Origin: Gallibacterium anatis DSM 16844 = F 149
GTDB taxonomy: Bacteria > Pseudomonadota > Gammaproteobacteria > Enterobacterales > Pasteurellaceae
NCBI RefSeq assembly: GCF_000379785.1
Contig: NZ_KB903737.1
Span: 1-63,926 of the forward strand
Reading direction: 5' to 3'
DNA: 63,926 bases
A model generated the notes under the pieces. That model was not told the DNA's origin. It worked only from the letters and a program-made list of their open reading frames with translations, and made no database searches. The position numbers were made by a program, and so were the translations under genes. Below, piece after piece: positions 40,393 to 49,292 of this stretch. How positions within the stretch are numbered: the first letter of the stretch is position 1; every line of letters begins with the position of its first letter.

Positions 40393-41119
40393 TTTGAATG
40401 TTGATTTGGCTGAAGGTTGCAGTAACGACCAACGCTTATTGCAGTTGGTTACTTCCGCCAATGTCGCTTGTGGCTTGCACGCAGGTGATTTTAATGAAAT
40501 GCGCAAAGCAATTCGCTGGGCTAAAGAAAACAAGGTGCGTATCGGTGCGCACCCTAGTTTTCCGGATAGAGAAAATTTCGGACGCACCAATATGCAGCTC
40601 CCCGATGATGAGCTGAAAGCCTGTTTGCTATACCAACTGGGCGCTGTCAAAGCCTTATGCGATGCCGAAGGTGTTTCACTGTCCTATGTTAAGCCTCACG
40701 GCGCTTTATACAATCAAGCCGCTAAAGATGAATCATTGGCAGCACTCATCGCGCTCACCATTAAGCAATTCGATCCTTCACTTAAACTTATGGGTTTATC
40801 CGGCAGTTTGATGTTAAAAGTCGCACAGCAGCACGGCTTAGGCATTATTTCAGAAGTGTTTGCAGATCGTCATTATTTAGCGGATGGTTCTTTAGTGCCG
40901 CGTTCTCGTGCAGATGCATTAGTGGATAATGATGAAGAGGCAATTAATCAAGTCCTACAAATGGTTTTACAAGGCTCAGTGCCGACCGTAGACGGACAAG
41001 ATGTTGCCATTCAAGCTGACAGTATCTGTTTACACGGTGACGGCGAACATGCCATTTCATTTGCCGAAAAAATCCGTAAGGCATTGACTGAAAAACAAAT
41101 TCACTTAACCCCTAATTAA
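40379..41119 (+). CDS. pxpA: 5-Oxoprolinase subunit PxpA
   Basis: 246 residues of the LamB/YcsF family. It opens with [13 protein letters not shown], followed by [20 protein letters not shown] and VKPHGALYN, all family signatures carrying the presumed metal and substrate residues. With PxpB and PxpC it makes the complete 5-oxoprolinase. Confidence 0.95.
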   Translation: MKHVDLNVDLAEGCSNDQRLLQLVTSANVACGLHAGDFNEMRKAIRWAKENKVRIGAHPSFPDRENFGRTNMQLPDDELKACLLYQLGAVKALCDAEGVSLSYVKPHGALYNQAAKDESLAALIALTIKQFDPSLKLMGLSGSLMLKVAQQHGLGIISEVFADRHYLADGSLVPRSRADALVDNDEEAINQVLQMVLQGSVPTVDGQDVAIQADSICLHGDGEHAISFAEKIRKALTEKQIHLTPN

Positions 41120-41143
41120 TTCAACCCAATAAAAGGAGTACCT

Positions 41144-42328
41144 ATGATCAAAAATCGTAGCGCATTACTCGGTGCCGCTTTTTTAATGGCAACCTCTGCT
41201 ATCGGACCGGGATTTCTCACACAGACCGCCACCTTTACTCAATCGTTATTAGCCAGTTTCGGCTTTGTCATTCTGCTTTCAATCCTGCTTGATATTGGCG
41301 CGCAACTTAATATTTGGCGGATTGTTGCCGTTTCAGAAAAGAAAGCTCAAGATATTGCCAATCAGGTACTCCCCGGAGCCGGCTATTTTCTTGCCATTCT
41401 AATAGTGATGGGCGGATTGGCTTTTAACATCGGAAATGTTGGCGGTGCCGGTCTCGGTTTAAATATTTTGACAGGGCTTGAGCCAGAAATGGGCGCCATC
41501 ATCAGTGGTGCGATTGCGGTAGGTATTTTCTTATTTAAAGAAGCCGGCAAAATAATGGATCGCTTTGCCCAATTGATGGGGTTTGTGATGATTGCTCTCA
41601 CCATTTATGTTGCCGTTAATGCACAACCGCCGCTGGCTGATGCCGCCGTACACACATTTATTCCGGAAAAAATTGATGTGATTGCTATCGTCACCCTTGT
41701 TGGAGGAACAGTCGGCGGTTATATCACCTTTGCCGGCGCACACCGGTTACTTGATGCTGGTATCAAAGGGCAAGATGCCTTAAAAGAGGTCAGTAAAAGC
41801 TCCGTTTCTGCTATCTTAATCGCCTCGATTATGCGTATCGTACTGTTTTTGGCAGTGCTTGGTGTTGTTTCGCTAGGTGTTAAATTAAACCCTGCCAATC
41901 CGGCTTCCACACCATTTTCTCACGTTGCCGGCAATGTCGGGCTGATTATCTTCGGTATCGTTATTTGGGCTGCATCCATTACATCCGTTATCGGCGCAGC
42001 CTACACATCCGTTTCATTCATTACCAGTTTTTCACCGGCAATTGAAAAGCACAAAAACTACTGGATTATTGCATTTATCGTTATTTCAACAGCAGTATTG
42101 GCAACCGTGGGCAAACCGGCGCAAGTTTTGGTTTTTGTCGGCACATTAAACGGTTTAATTCTGCCGATATCCTTAGGCTTAATTTTATTAGCTGCACATA
42201 AATCCAAAATTGTCGGCAACTATAAACATCCGATCTGGATGACTATATCAGGCGCAGTTGTTGTTATTTTGATGGCAATTTTAAGTGCAATCACCTTATC
42301 TAAATATATTGGAGGATTGTTCGGTTAA
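41144..42328 (+). CDS. NRAMP-like transporter lacking the metal-site motif
   Basis: A 394-residue membrane protein with about eleven helices, related to NRAMP and B. subtilis YcsG. In classical NRAMP the first helix carries DPGN that binds the metal; here the equivalent segment reads GPGF, and the helix-6 MPH is replaced by GAHR. A strong AAGGAG site precedes the ATG. It is the last gene of pxpB-pxpC-pxpA, so uptake of 5-oxoproline (or another amino-acid-like solute) is more likely than manganese. That role is an inference from context. Confidence 0.8.
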   Translation: MIKNRSALLGAAFLMATSAIGPGFLTQTATFTQSLLASFGFVILLSILLDIGAQLNIWRIVAVSEKKAQDIANQVLPGAGYFLAILIVMGGLAFNIGNVGGAGLGLNILTGLEPEMGAIISGAIAVGIFLFKEAGKIMDRFAQLMGFVMIALTIYVAVNAQPPLADAAVHTFIPEKIDVIAIVTLVGGTVGGYITFAGAHRLLDAGIKGQDALKEVSKSSVSAILIASIMRIVLFLAVLGVVSLGVKLNPANPASTPFSHVAGNVGLIIFGIVIWAASITSVIGAAYTSVSFITSFSPAIEKHKNYWIIAFIVISTAVLATVGKPAQVLVFVGTLNGLILPISLGLILLAAHKSKIVGNYKHPIWMTISGAVVVILMAILSAITLSKYIGGLFG

Positions 42329-42335
42329 TCTGTTA

Positions 42336-42384
42336 TGAAGTGGAAATAAAGCAACAATAACAAAAATTCTTTTGATCCACTTCA
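42336..42384. repeat. 9-bp inverted repeat after the NRAMP-like gene
   Basis: TGAAGTGGA (42336-42344) and TCCACTTCA (42376-42384), 31 bases apart. It begins 8 bp past the stop. No T tract follows, so a plain terminator is doubtful; an operator is possible. Confidence 0.4.
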
Positions 42385-42487
42385 CAGAATTGCAAAAATC
42401 TTTATGCAAACTCAATTTGACTGTTATAAAGTATTTTATGAATTTGAAATTTAGTCTCTTAAGCTAAGATCATTAGTGACTAAAAAT

Positions 42488-42507
42488 GGGAAGAATGTTT
42501 TCTTCCC
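42488..42507 (+). terminator. Terminator-like hairpin upstream of oadG
   Basis: GGGAAGA and TCTTCCC form a 7-bp stem with a 6-base loop, followed by TCTCTTTTT. It lies 160 bp past the NRAMP-like gene and about 50 bp before oadG. It may end the pxp operon or act as an attenuator in the oad leader. Confidence 0.65.
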
Positions 42508-42558
42508 TCTCTTTTTAAGAGCAATTGACAGACTTGAAATCAGTGCGAGGAGTTGTTT

Positions 42559-42825
42559 ATGACCAAACTGGAACTCTTTATGGAAGGAGTGAATCTTATG
42601 TTTTCCGGCATGGGATTTGTGCTTGGATTTCTCATTTTACTAATCTTTCTGATTAGCTTAATGTCCAAAATTATTAATCGTTTTGTTACTCCCCCACCAC
42701 TCACCGCCGCAACTTCTACGACCAATAAATCCGTTTCAATACAACCAACAGATGATCTTGAACGTTTACGTCCGGTCATCATCGCTGCAATAGCACATCA
42801 TCGTCGTCAACAAGGAATCAAGTAA
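42559..42825 (+). CDS. oadG: Oxaloacetate decarboxylase gamma chain
   Basis: 88-residue small membrane subunit with one helix (about residues 10-35) and a hydrophilic tail carrying histidines near the C-terminus that bind zinc and organise the complex. Start at ATG 42559, 7 bases after GAGGAG; a TTG two codons earlier is less likely. First gene of oadGAB. Confidence 0.9.
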   Translation: MTKLELFMEGVNLMFSGMGFVLGFLILLIFLISLMSKIINRFVTPPPLTAATSTTNKSVSIQPTDDLERLRPVIIAAIAHHRRQQGIK

Positions 42826-42836
42826 GGAACTAAATT

Positions 42837-44666
42837 ATGACAGTACAAGCTAAAAAAATTGCAATTACCGATGTCGTTTTACGCGATGCTCATCAATCTC
42901 TATTCGCTACTCGTTTACGTTTAAAAGATATGCTGCCGATTGCCGCTGAATTGGATGAAATCGGCTACTGGTCTTTAGAAGCGTGGGGTGGCGCTACCTT
43001 TGATGCCTGTATCCGTTTTTTAGGCGAAGATCCTTGGGTACGTTTGCGTGAATTGAAAAAAGCAATGCCGAAAACACCTTTGCAAATGCTTTTACGCGGT
43101 CAAAATATTCTTGGTTATCGTCATTATGCTGATGATGTAGTCGATCGCTTTGTTGAACGCGCCGTTGCCAACGGAATGAGCGTATTCCGCGTTTTCGATG
43201 CGATGAACGATCCTCGTAATATGAAACAGGCATTGACTGCCGTGCGTAAAAATGGCGGCCACGCACAAGGTACACTGAGCTACACCACCAGTCCGGTTCA
43301 CACTTTGGAAACCTGGTTGGATACCACCGAACAACTGCTTGAAATTGGTATTGATTCCCTTGTAATCAAGGATATGTCGGGTATTTTAACGCCAATGGCA
43401 GCTTATGAATTGGTCAGTGCAATCAAAAAACGGTTCGATGTTCGCTTGCATTTACACTGCCACTCAACAACCGGTATGGCAGAAATGGCACAATTAAAAG
43501 CAATTGAAGCCGGCGTTGACGGTATCGATACTTCCATTTCTTCAATGAGCGGCACTTATGGTCATCCGGCGACAGAATCAATGGTTGCGACATTACAAAA
43601 CACACCTTACGACACCGGACTTGATCTTCATCGTCTTGAAAAAATTGCAGCTTATTTCCGTGAAGTGCGTAAAAAATATGCTGCGTTTGAAGGACAGCTT
43701 AAAGGCGTTGACAGCCGTATTTTAGTGGCACAAGTGCCGGGCGGAATGTTGACCAACTTGGAAAGTCAATTAAAACAACAGAATGCCTCTGATAAATTGG
43801 ATCTTGTCTTAAAAGAAATTCCACAAGTGCGCAAAGATTTAGGTTATATTCCACTGGTAACGCCAACTTCACAAATTGTCGGCACTCAATCAGTGATCAA
43901 TGTTTTAATGGGCGAACGTTATAAAAATATCGCCAAAGAAACCGCAGGCATTCTGAAAGGCGAATATGGCAAAACACCGGCACCGGTTAATGCCGAACTT
44001 CAAGCTCGTGTTTTAGAAGGAAAACAACCGATTACCGACCGTCCGGCAGACCATATTGCACCGGAAATGGATAAATTAATCGCCGAAGTGAAACAACAAG
44101 CTGCCGAAAAAGGCATTAAACTGGCGAAAGATGAAATTGATGATGTGCTTATTGTTGCATTATTCCCTCAAGTCGGTTGGAAATTCCTTGAAAATCGTAA
44201 TAATCCGGCGGCATTTGAACCTGAACCAACCGGAAAACCTGTTGAAAAAGCAGCAGCTAAAGCAGAGGTTAAACCGGCTCCTGCAGAATCTGCGGTTTAT
44301 ACCGTTGAACTTGAAGGCAAAGCTTTTGTAGTGAAAGTCAGCAACGGCGGCAATATTGATCAAATTGTTGCCAGCCAACCGCAAACGCCTACTCCTACGC
44401 CGGCGCCTGTTGTGCCAACAGCTCCTGTTGCACCGGCTTCATCATCCGCTCAAGGCGAACCGGTAAATGCGCCAATGGCGGGATCCATTGTTAAAGTCGT
44501 TGTTACAGAAGGACAACAGGTAGCACAAGATGATGTGTTGCTTGTACTTGAAGCGATGAAAATGGAAACACAAATCTGTGCTGCCAAAGCCGGTACCGTG
44601 CAAGGCATTAAAATCAAAGCAGGCGATATGGTCGCGGTCGGCGATACACTAATGACATTAGTCTAG
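42837..44666 (+). CDS. oadA: Oxaloacetate decarboxylase alpha chain (biotin carrier)
   Basis: 609 residues. The N-terminal carboxyltransferase barrel (about 1-300) has [14 protein letters not shown] and the metal site HLHCHST. A Pro/Ala linker near 520-540 leads to a biotinyl domain with EAMKMET, the Lys being biotinylated. It moves CO2 from oxaloacetate to biotin; OadB then uses decarboxylation to pump sodium. Lies 11 bp after oadG. Confidence 0.96.
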   Translation: MTVQAKKIAITDVVLRDAHQSLFATRLRLKDMLPIAAELDEIGYWSLEAWGGATFDACIRFLGEDPWVRLRELKKAMPKTPLQMLLRGQNILGYRHYADDVVDRFVERAVANGMSVFRVFDAMNDPRNMKQALTAVRKNGGHAQGTLSYTTSPVHTLETWLDTTEQLLEIGIDSLVIKDMSGILTPMAAYELVSAIKKRFDVRLHLHCHSTTGMAEMAQLKAIEAGVDGIDTSISSMSGTYGHPATESMVATLQNTPYDTGLDLHRLEKIAAYFREVRKKYAAFEGQLKGVDSRILVAQVPGGMLTNLESQLKQQNASDKLDLVLKEIPQVRKDLGYIPLVTPTSQIVGTQSVINVLMGERYKNIAKETAGILKGEYGKTPAPVNAELQARVLEGKQPITDRPADHIAPEMDKLIAEVKQQAAEKGIKLAKDEIDDVLIVALFPQVGWKFLENRNNPAAFEPEPTGKPVEKAAAKAEVKPAPAESAVYTVELEGKAFVVKVSNGGNIDQIVASQPQTPTPTPAPVVPTAPVAPASSSAQGEPVNAPMAGSIVKVVVTEGQQVAQDDVLLVLEAMKMETQICAAKAGTVQGIKIKAGDMVAVGDTLMTLV

Positions 44667-44676
44667 GGACATCAAT

Positions 44677-45984
44677 ATGGAAAGTTTTGTAGCATTAATA
44701 CAAGGTATGGGGTTATGGCACCTCAGCCTTGGTCAAGCCATAATGATGGCGGTCAGCCTACTCTTAATCTGGTTGGCGATTGCACGTCAGTTTGAACCGT
44801 TGTTATTGCTGCCAATCGGTTTTGGTGGATTATTATCCAACATTCCCGAAGCCGGTCTCGCGATGACAGCCTTAGATAACCTGTTACATCAAGGCATTGC
44901 CGATCAATTAACACTGGTTGCCGCTAAACTCGGCAGTGCCAGTGATCCGGCTTCTATTAAAGCGGCATTAGCAACTGCACTTCCTTCCGTGCAAGAAGAG
45001 TTGGAAAGTTTGGCAACCGATTTAGGTTACACACCGGGCGTTTTGGCACAGTTTTATCACGTTGCCATCCACTCCGGCGCTGCTCCATTGATTATCTTTA
45101 TGGGAGTCGGGGCAATGACCGATTTCGGTCCGTTAATTGCTAACCCGAAAACATTGTTGCTCGGCGCGGCTGCACAATTCGGTATTTTCGCCACCGTTCT
45201 AGGTGCATTGGCATTAAACTATTTCGGTATTATTGAATTTACCTTACCGCAATCAGCTGCTATCGGGATTATCGGTGGCGCGGACGGTCCGACTGCCATC
45301 TATTTAGCCAGTAAATTAGCACCGGAATTGCTCGGGGCGATCGCCGTTGCCGCATACTCTTATATGGCGTTAGTGCCGTTAATCCAACCGCCAATTATGC
45401 GTGCCTTAACGTCTGAACAAGAACGTAAAATTCGTATGGTGCAATTACGTCCGGTCAGCAAAAGGGAAAAAATTCTGTTCCCTATCATCCTGTTACTACT
45501 CGTTGCGTTATTGCTTCCGGATGCTGCGCCGTTGTTAGGGATGTTCTGTTTCGGAAATTTAATGCGTGAAAGCGGCGTGGTAGAACGCCTCAGCGATACT
45601 GCACAAAACGCCTTAATTAATACCGTAACAATCTTCTTAGGGCTTTCTGTCGGTGCCAAACTGGTTGCGGATAAATTCTTACAACCGCAAACACTTGGTA
45701 TTCTTGCATTGGGTGTAATCGCATTCGGTATCGGCACTGCCAGCGGTGTCTTAATGGGTAAATTGATGAACCGCTTTAGTAAAACTCCATTAAATCCATT
45801 AATTGGCGCTGCCGGCGTTTCGGCAGTACCAATGGCAGCACGTGTTGCCAATAAGTTAGGTTTAGAAGCGGATAAACAAAACTTCTTACTGATGCACGCA
45901 ATGGGGCCAAATGTTGCCGGTGTTATCGGCTCGGCTATTGCTGCCGGCGTGATGTTGAAATATATTTCAGCATTGATGTCATAA
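44677..45984 (+). CDS. oadB: Oxaloacetate decarboxylase beta chain (sodium pump)
   Basis: 435-residue membrane protein that decarboxylates carboxybiotin and exports sodium. The signature [19 protein letters not shown] carries the essential Asp; a second conserved stretch is [14 protein letters not shown] near the end. Ten bp after oadA. No citrate lyase or tartrate genes are present, so the oxaloacetate source is not given by the neighbourhood. Confidence 0.96.
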   Translation: MESFVALIQGMGLWHLSLGQAIMMAVSLLLIWLAIARQFEPLLLLPIGFGGLLSNIPEAGLAMTALDNLLHQGIADQLTLVAAKLGSASDPASIKAALATALPSVQEELESLATDLGYTPGVLAQFYHVAIHSGAAPLIIFMGVGAMTDFGPLIANPKTLLLGAAAQFGIFATVLGALALNYFGIIEFTLPQSAAIGIIGGADGPTAIYLASKLAPELLGAIAVAAYSYMALVPLIQPPIMRALTSEQERKIRMVQLRPVSKREKILFPIILLLLVALLLPDAAPLLGMFCFGNLMRESGVVERLSDTAQNALINTVTIFLGLSVGAKLVADKFLQPQTLGILALGVIAFGIGTASGVLMGKLMNRFSKTPLNPLIGAAGVSAVPMAARVANKLGLEADKQNFLLMHAMGPNVAGVIGSAIAAGVMLKYISALMS

Positions 45985-46012
45985 TAGACAAAATTTTTTA
46001 AATTCATCTATC

Positions 46013-46041
46013 AAAAGGGGGAAATATTCGTTCCCCCTTTT
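46013..46041 (+). terminator. Terminator of the oadGAB operon
   Basis: An 11-bp perfect stem with five G-C pairs (46013-46023 with 46031-46041), 7-base loop, ending in a T run. It lies about 29 bp past oadB. Confidence 0.92.
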
Positions 46042-46140
46042 TTCACTCCTAAAAAACAATCTTTTATTAAAAAAATATTTCAAAATCATTTCTTAACTGT
46101 TAATATCAGATCAATTTTTAACCACTAGAGGAGATCCAAT

Positions 46141-46701
46141 ATGGAACGCATACTTAAAAATCAAACAGCAAATCCTGCACCGCTTGGTTTATTTGGTTTT
46201 GCGATGACGACCTTCCTTCTAAATCTGCATAATGCCGGTTTCTACCAGCTCGATGTAATGATTATGAGTATGGGGATTTTTTATGGCGGATTGGCGCAAT
46301 TTATTGCAGGAATTATGGAGTGGAAAAAAGGTAACACTTTTGGCTTTACCGCTTTCTGTTCCTATGGCGCATTTTGGTTAGCACTTGTTTTCATTTGGGT
46401 CGCGCCTCTAGCCGGATTGACCGCCGTCAATTCAACATCACTAGGCTTTTTCTTATTAATTTGGGGATTGCTCTCTTGTGTGATGTTTATTGGCACTTTA
46501 GCCGGCAACACTATCGGAAAACTGGTTTTCGGCTCGTTGGTTATACTATTTTTCTTATTAGCGGCAGCCAATTTTCTCCATAGCGAAACATTGCATACCA
46601 TTGCCGGTATTGAAGGCTTGATTTGTGCGGCATTCGCCTTTTATGAAGCCGCCGCCTTAGTGATTAATGGCAAATTCGGCAGAACAGTATTAGCCTTATA
46701 A
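46141..46701 (+). CDS. satP: SatP/YaaH-family acetate/succinate channel
   Basis: 186 residues with six membrane helices. The family signature NPAPLGLFGFAMTTFLLN lies near 11-28. The family transports acetate and succinate with protons. An AGAGGAG site precedes the ATG. It has its own terminator and stands alone between the oad operon and the amino-acid cluster. Confidence 0.93.
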   Translation: MERILKNQTANPAPLGLFGFAMTTFLLNLHNAGFYQLDVMIMSMGIFYGGLAQFIAGIMEWKKGNTFGFTAFCSYGAFWLALVFIWVAPLAGLTAVNSTSLGFFLLIWGLLSCVMFIGTLAGNTIGKLVFGSLVILFFLLAAANFLHSETLHTIAGIEGLICAAFAFYEAAALVINGKFGRTVLAL

Positions 46702-46723
46702 TAATGGCTGTGCGATTATCTAC

Positions 46724-46753
46724 AAAAATGTCCGAAAAAATTTGGACATTTTT
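46724..46753. terminator. Bidirectional terminator between satP and the amino-acid cluster
   Basis: A perfect 10-bp stem (46724-46733 with 46744-46753), 10-base A-rich loop, T run on the plus strand and A run on the left. It abuts the stop of the minus-strand reductase gene, so it probably ends the long cluster as well as satP. Confidence 0.85.
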
Positions 46754-47731
46754 TTATAACTGTACACCTAAATTTTTTGTTTGTGCTTGGGCTACAATTT
46801 TGGCAGCAACCACCACATCCAATACGGCACTACCGACAGATTTAAATATGGTAATTTGTTGATCCGAACAGCGCCCCTGAATATCACCGTTCACTAATTC
46901 ACCCAATTCACCGTGATAATCTTCAATACTGACAAAACCCTGTTCTAAAGGAACAATAAAATCGCCTGCCTCACCTAACACGCCATCCATCGTATCGAAG
47001 ATAATGACATCTGCACGACCAATAATTTCTTTAGGAATCTCACACATTTCAGGCATATAGGCTCCTATGCCGTTAATATGCGCGCCGGCTTTAATCCATT
47101 CTGCAGCAAAAGTCGGTTTAGTCGAGGTGGTAACCGTCGTAATAATATCGGCTCCGCTAACACACGCTTTACTACTTTTTACCGCAATAAGCTCTATATC
47201 AAAGCGTTTGCGCATTTTATTAACAAAGGCAGTGGTGCGCTCAAAGTCCAATCCGCACACACGCACTTCGCTTAAATTGCGCACCGCTAACATCGCCTCA
47301 AGTTGAGAAGCTGCCTGTCCTCCGGTACCGATTAATGCGCCGATACTTGCATCCTTTCTTGCCAATAGATCCGTTGCCGCCCCTTGTACCGCACCGGTTC
47401 GCAATTGGGTAAGGTAAGTGCCGTCAAGGTAGGCAGTCACAACGCCGGTTTTAGGATCTAAAGACAAAACGACTGCATTAATACTCGGCAAATTTTTTGC
47501 AACATTGCCGGGATAAACAGAAGCAATCTTAATCCCCAATGCACCTTGTTCACCACTAACATAAGCAGGCATATACAAACTATGCCCATCATATTCATTG
47601 ATCGCGGAATTTGTACGCAAAGGGACTTCAGCCATTCCTTTGGAATACATCGAAAGCACATCCTTGCACGCTTGAATTGCATCCTGCATTGAGAAACTCT
47701 GCTCAATATTCTCTTTACTTAGAAACAGCAT
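46754..47731 (-). CDS. Ornithine cyclodeaminase/mu-crystallin-family protein, probable ketimine reductase
   Basis: 325 residues; the start is ATG 47731 after AAGGGGG, and forty earlier codons have no family match. The NAD(P) loop is GTGGQAA near 126-132; LRTGAVQGAATDLLAR and VGSAVLDVVVAA are family blocks. Ornithine cyclodeaminases use an Asp in a GGDCPGK-like segment; the matching place here reads GAYMPEM, so the Asp is missing. That favours a reductase of cyclic imines, such as piperideine-2-carboxylate to L-pipecolate, over a cyclodeaminase. Last gene of the cluster, 26 bp after the AmaA-like gene. Alternatives are an alanine or other amino-acid dehydrogenase. Confidence 0.75.
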   Translation of the reverse strand: MLFLSKENIEQSFSMQDAIQACKDVLSMYSKGMAEVPLRTNSAINEYDGHSLYMPAYVSGEQGALGIKIASVYPGNVAKNLPSINAVVLSLDPKTGVVTAYLDGTYLTQLRTGAVQGAATDLLARKDASIGALIGTGGQAASQLEAMLAVRNLSEVRVCGLDFERTTAFVNKMRKRFDIELIAVKSSKACVSGADIITTVTTSTKPTFAAEWIKAGAHINGIGAYMPEMCEIPKEIIGRADVIIFDTMDGVLGEAGDFIVPLEQGFVSIEDYHGELGELVNGDIQGRCSDQQITIFKSVGSAVLDVVVAAKIVAQAQTKNLGVQL

Positions 47732-47757
47732 ATTCGCCCCCTTTTCAGCATCAATTA

Positions 47758-49107
47758 TTAAGGAATAATTTTTAATACCTGTCCGGCGTGATAAAGTGTT
47801 ACACCCAATTCTGTCGACCACGCCCTTACCCCTCTGAAAGAAACGGTACAATCATCAAGTTGCTTAAACGGCAACGGCAATGCATCACGATTATCCGTTT
47901 GCAAATATTCAGCAAACGCCTTACCGAAAAGCGTACCGGTGGTAATTCCTCGCCCATTATAGGCTGTCGCTGCGATAATTCCCGGTGCCGGCTCAAAGAT
48001 GCGCATAATATGATCCGTAGTAAAACCGAACTTACCGCACCATTGATACTGCCATTCAAAATTCCCCAATTCCGGGAAATAATGTTTTTGAATACAGTTC
48101 GCCCACTTAATGAAAAAATTAGCCGGTTTGCCGGCAGAACTGCCTACCGTGCCTAATAATAGGCGTCCGTCTTTATCACGACGGATACTGGATAATGCTA
48201 ACCGCGTATCCCAAGAACCGTTTTTATAAGGCAGAATGCTATCTGCAACCGCACCGCTCAATGGCTCCGAAGCAATTTGATAATATTCAACGAAATAGAA
48301 ACATTTTTGAATATCAGTCCATTCACCTTCCGTATATGCGTTAGTTGCAATAATCACTTTTTCCGCCTTAACGGTATGACCATTGCTGTGAACCAACCAA
48401 TGATCGCCCTCTTTGACAATTTTAGTCACTGCTGACTGTTCAAAAATCTGTACGCCAATGTTATCTGCAGCTTTAGCCAATCCGGTGACATATGCAAATG
48501 GATTAACCGTGCCGGCTCGTTTATCCAACAAGGCTTTATTAATTTTGGTCGTGCCACAATATTCGTGGCATTTTGCGCCGGTTAATACTTCAACATTAGC
48601 CCCACGACGACTTAATTGCTGATAGCGAATATCAACATCCTCTTCTCCTTTACGGTTATGTGCCATATGCAAATTGCCGGTTCTTGTGTCCTGTGCGTCG
48701 ATACCATATTTATCAATCACGTCAAACACCAGTTTAGGAGCAAGCCCCAATGCAGTTGTCAATTTTTCGCCGGCAGTTTCACCTAAATATTGATTCAGGT
48801 CATCCGGTCTTGCCCACGTTCCGGCATTAACAAGCCCCACATTTCTACCCGAACCGCCGTTACCAATGGTGTGCGCTTCCAATACACAAACACGTTTTCC
48901 GTACTCTGTTAAATGTAAAGCACTGGATAAGCCGGTAAAACCACCGCCGATCACACAGACATCAACCTGAATATCTGCGCTTAATGATGGGTAATGCACC
49001 ACATCATCAACTAAAGTCGGCCATAAACATTGCGAGATACGACAAAATTCACTGTTTTCTTTTGTTGATCCCTGAGCTGAATAAGATGTTGATTGTTCGC
49101 TTTTCAT
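47758..49107 (-). CDS. amaA: AmaA-like FAD-dependent amine oxidoreductase (probable L-pipecolate oxidase)
   Basis: 449 residues of the DAO superfamily. The FAD-binding GGGFTG is near 54-59, followed by GGSGRNVGLVNAGTW, a segment I recall from Pseudomonas L-pipecolate oxidase. The C-terminal GRGITTGTLFGK completes the FAD site. AmaA turns L-pipecolate into piperideine-6-carboxylate. Start chosen at ATG 49107 behind AAGGAAA. Neighbours (an AmaB-like dehydrogenase and an HglS-like protein) support the role. PuuB-type gamma-glutamylputrescine oxidase is the main alternative, but no other puu genes are present. Confidence 0.72.
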   Translation of the reverse strand: MKSEQSTSYSAQGSTKENSEFCRISQCLWPTLVDDVVHYPSLSADIQVDVCVIGGGFTGLSSALHLTEYGKRVCVLEAHTIGNGGSGRNVGLVNAGTWARPDDLNQYLGETAGEKLTTALGLAPKLVFDVIDKYGIDAQDTRTGNLHMAHNRKGEEDVDIRYQQLSRRGANVEVLTGAKCHEYCGTTKINKALLDKRAGTVNPFAYVTGLAKAADNIGVQIFEQSAVTKIVKEGDHWLVHSNGHTVKAEKVIIATNAYTEGEWTDIQKCFYFVEYYQIASEPLSGAVADSILPYKNGSWDTRLALSSIRRDKDGRLLLGTVGSSAGKPANFFIKWANCIQKHYFPELGNFEWQYQWCGKFGFTTDHIMRIFEPAPGIIAATAYNGRGITTGTLFGKAFAEYLQTDNRDALPLPFKQLDDCTVSFRGVRAWSTELGVTLYHAGQVLKIIP

Positions 49108-49130
49108 CGAAATTTCCTTAGTAGTTGAGT

Positions 49131-49153
49131 GCCTACCGTACACAGCGGTAGGC
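49131..49153 (-). repeat. Perfect stem-loop before the AmaA-like gene
   Basis: GCCTACCG and CGGTAGGC, 8-bp stem and 7-base loop, ending 24 bases before the amaA start. No T tract, so not a simple terminator. Confidence 0.7.
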
Positions 49154-49265
49154 TGTATTTAATTTAGGAGAGGTATAATTTTTTCCAAATCAGAGCAATT
49201 CATAGATCAACGCTTTATGTTCTTTGAATTGAAACCTTTCTCTTTATTCCTGTATTCTCTAATTC

Positions 49266-49284
49266 GGGCGATAACCTATCGCCC
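49266..49284 (-). repeat. Perfect stem-loop after the NhaC-family gene
   Basis: GGGCGAT and ATCGCCC, 7-bp GC-rich stem with a 5-base loop, 8 bases past the NhaC stop. No T tract follows on the minus strand. Confidence 0.7.
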
Positions 49285-49292
49285 ATTACGCA

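Noticed and set aside
45360-46007. 215-codon open frame on the minus strand
   Set aside because: It mirrors oadB and even crosses the oad terminator; composition is typical of an antisense shadow.
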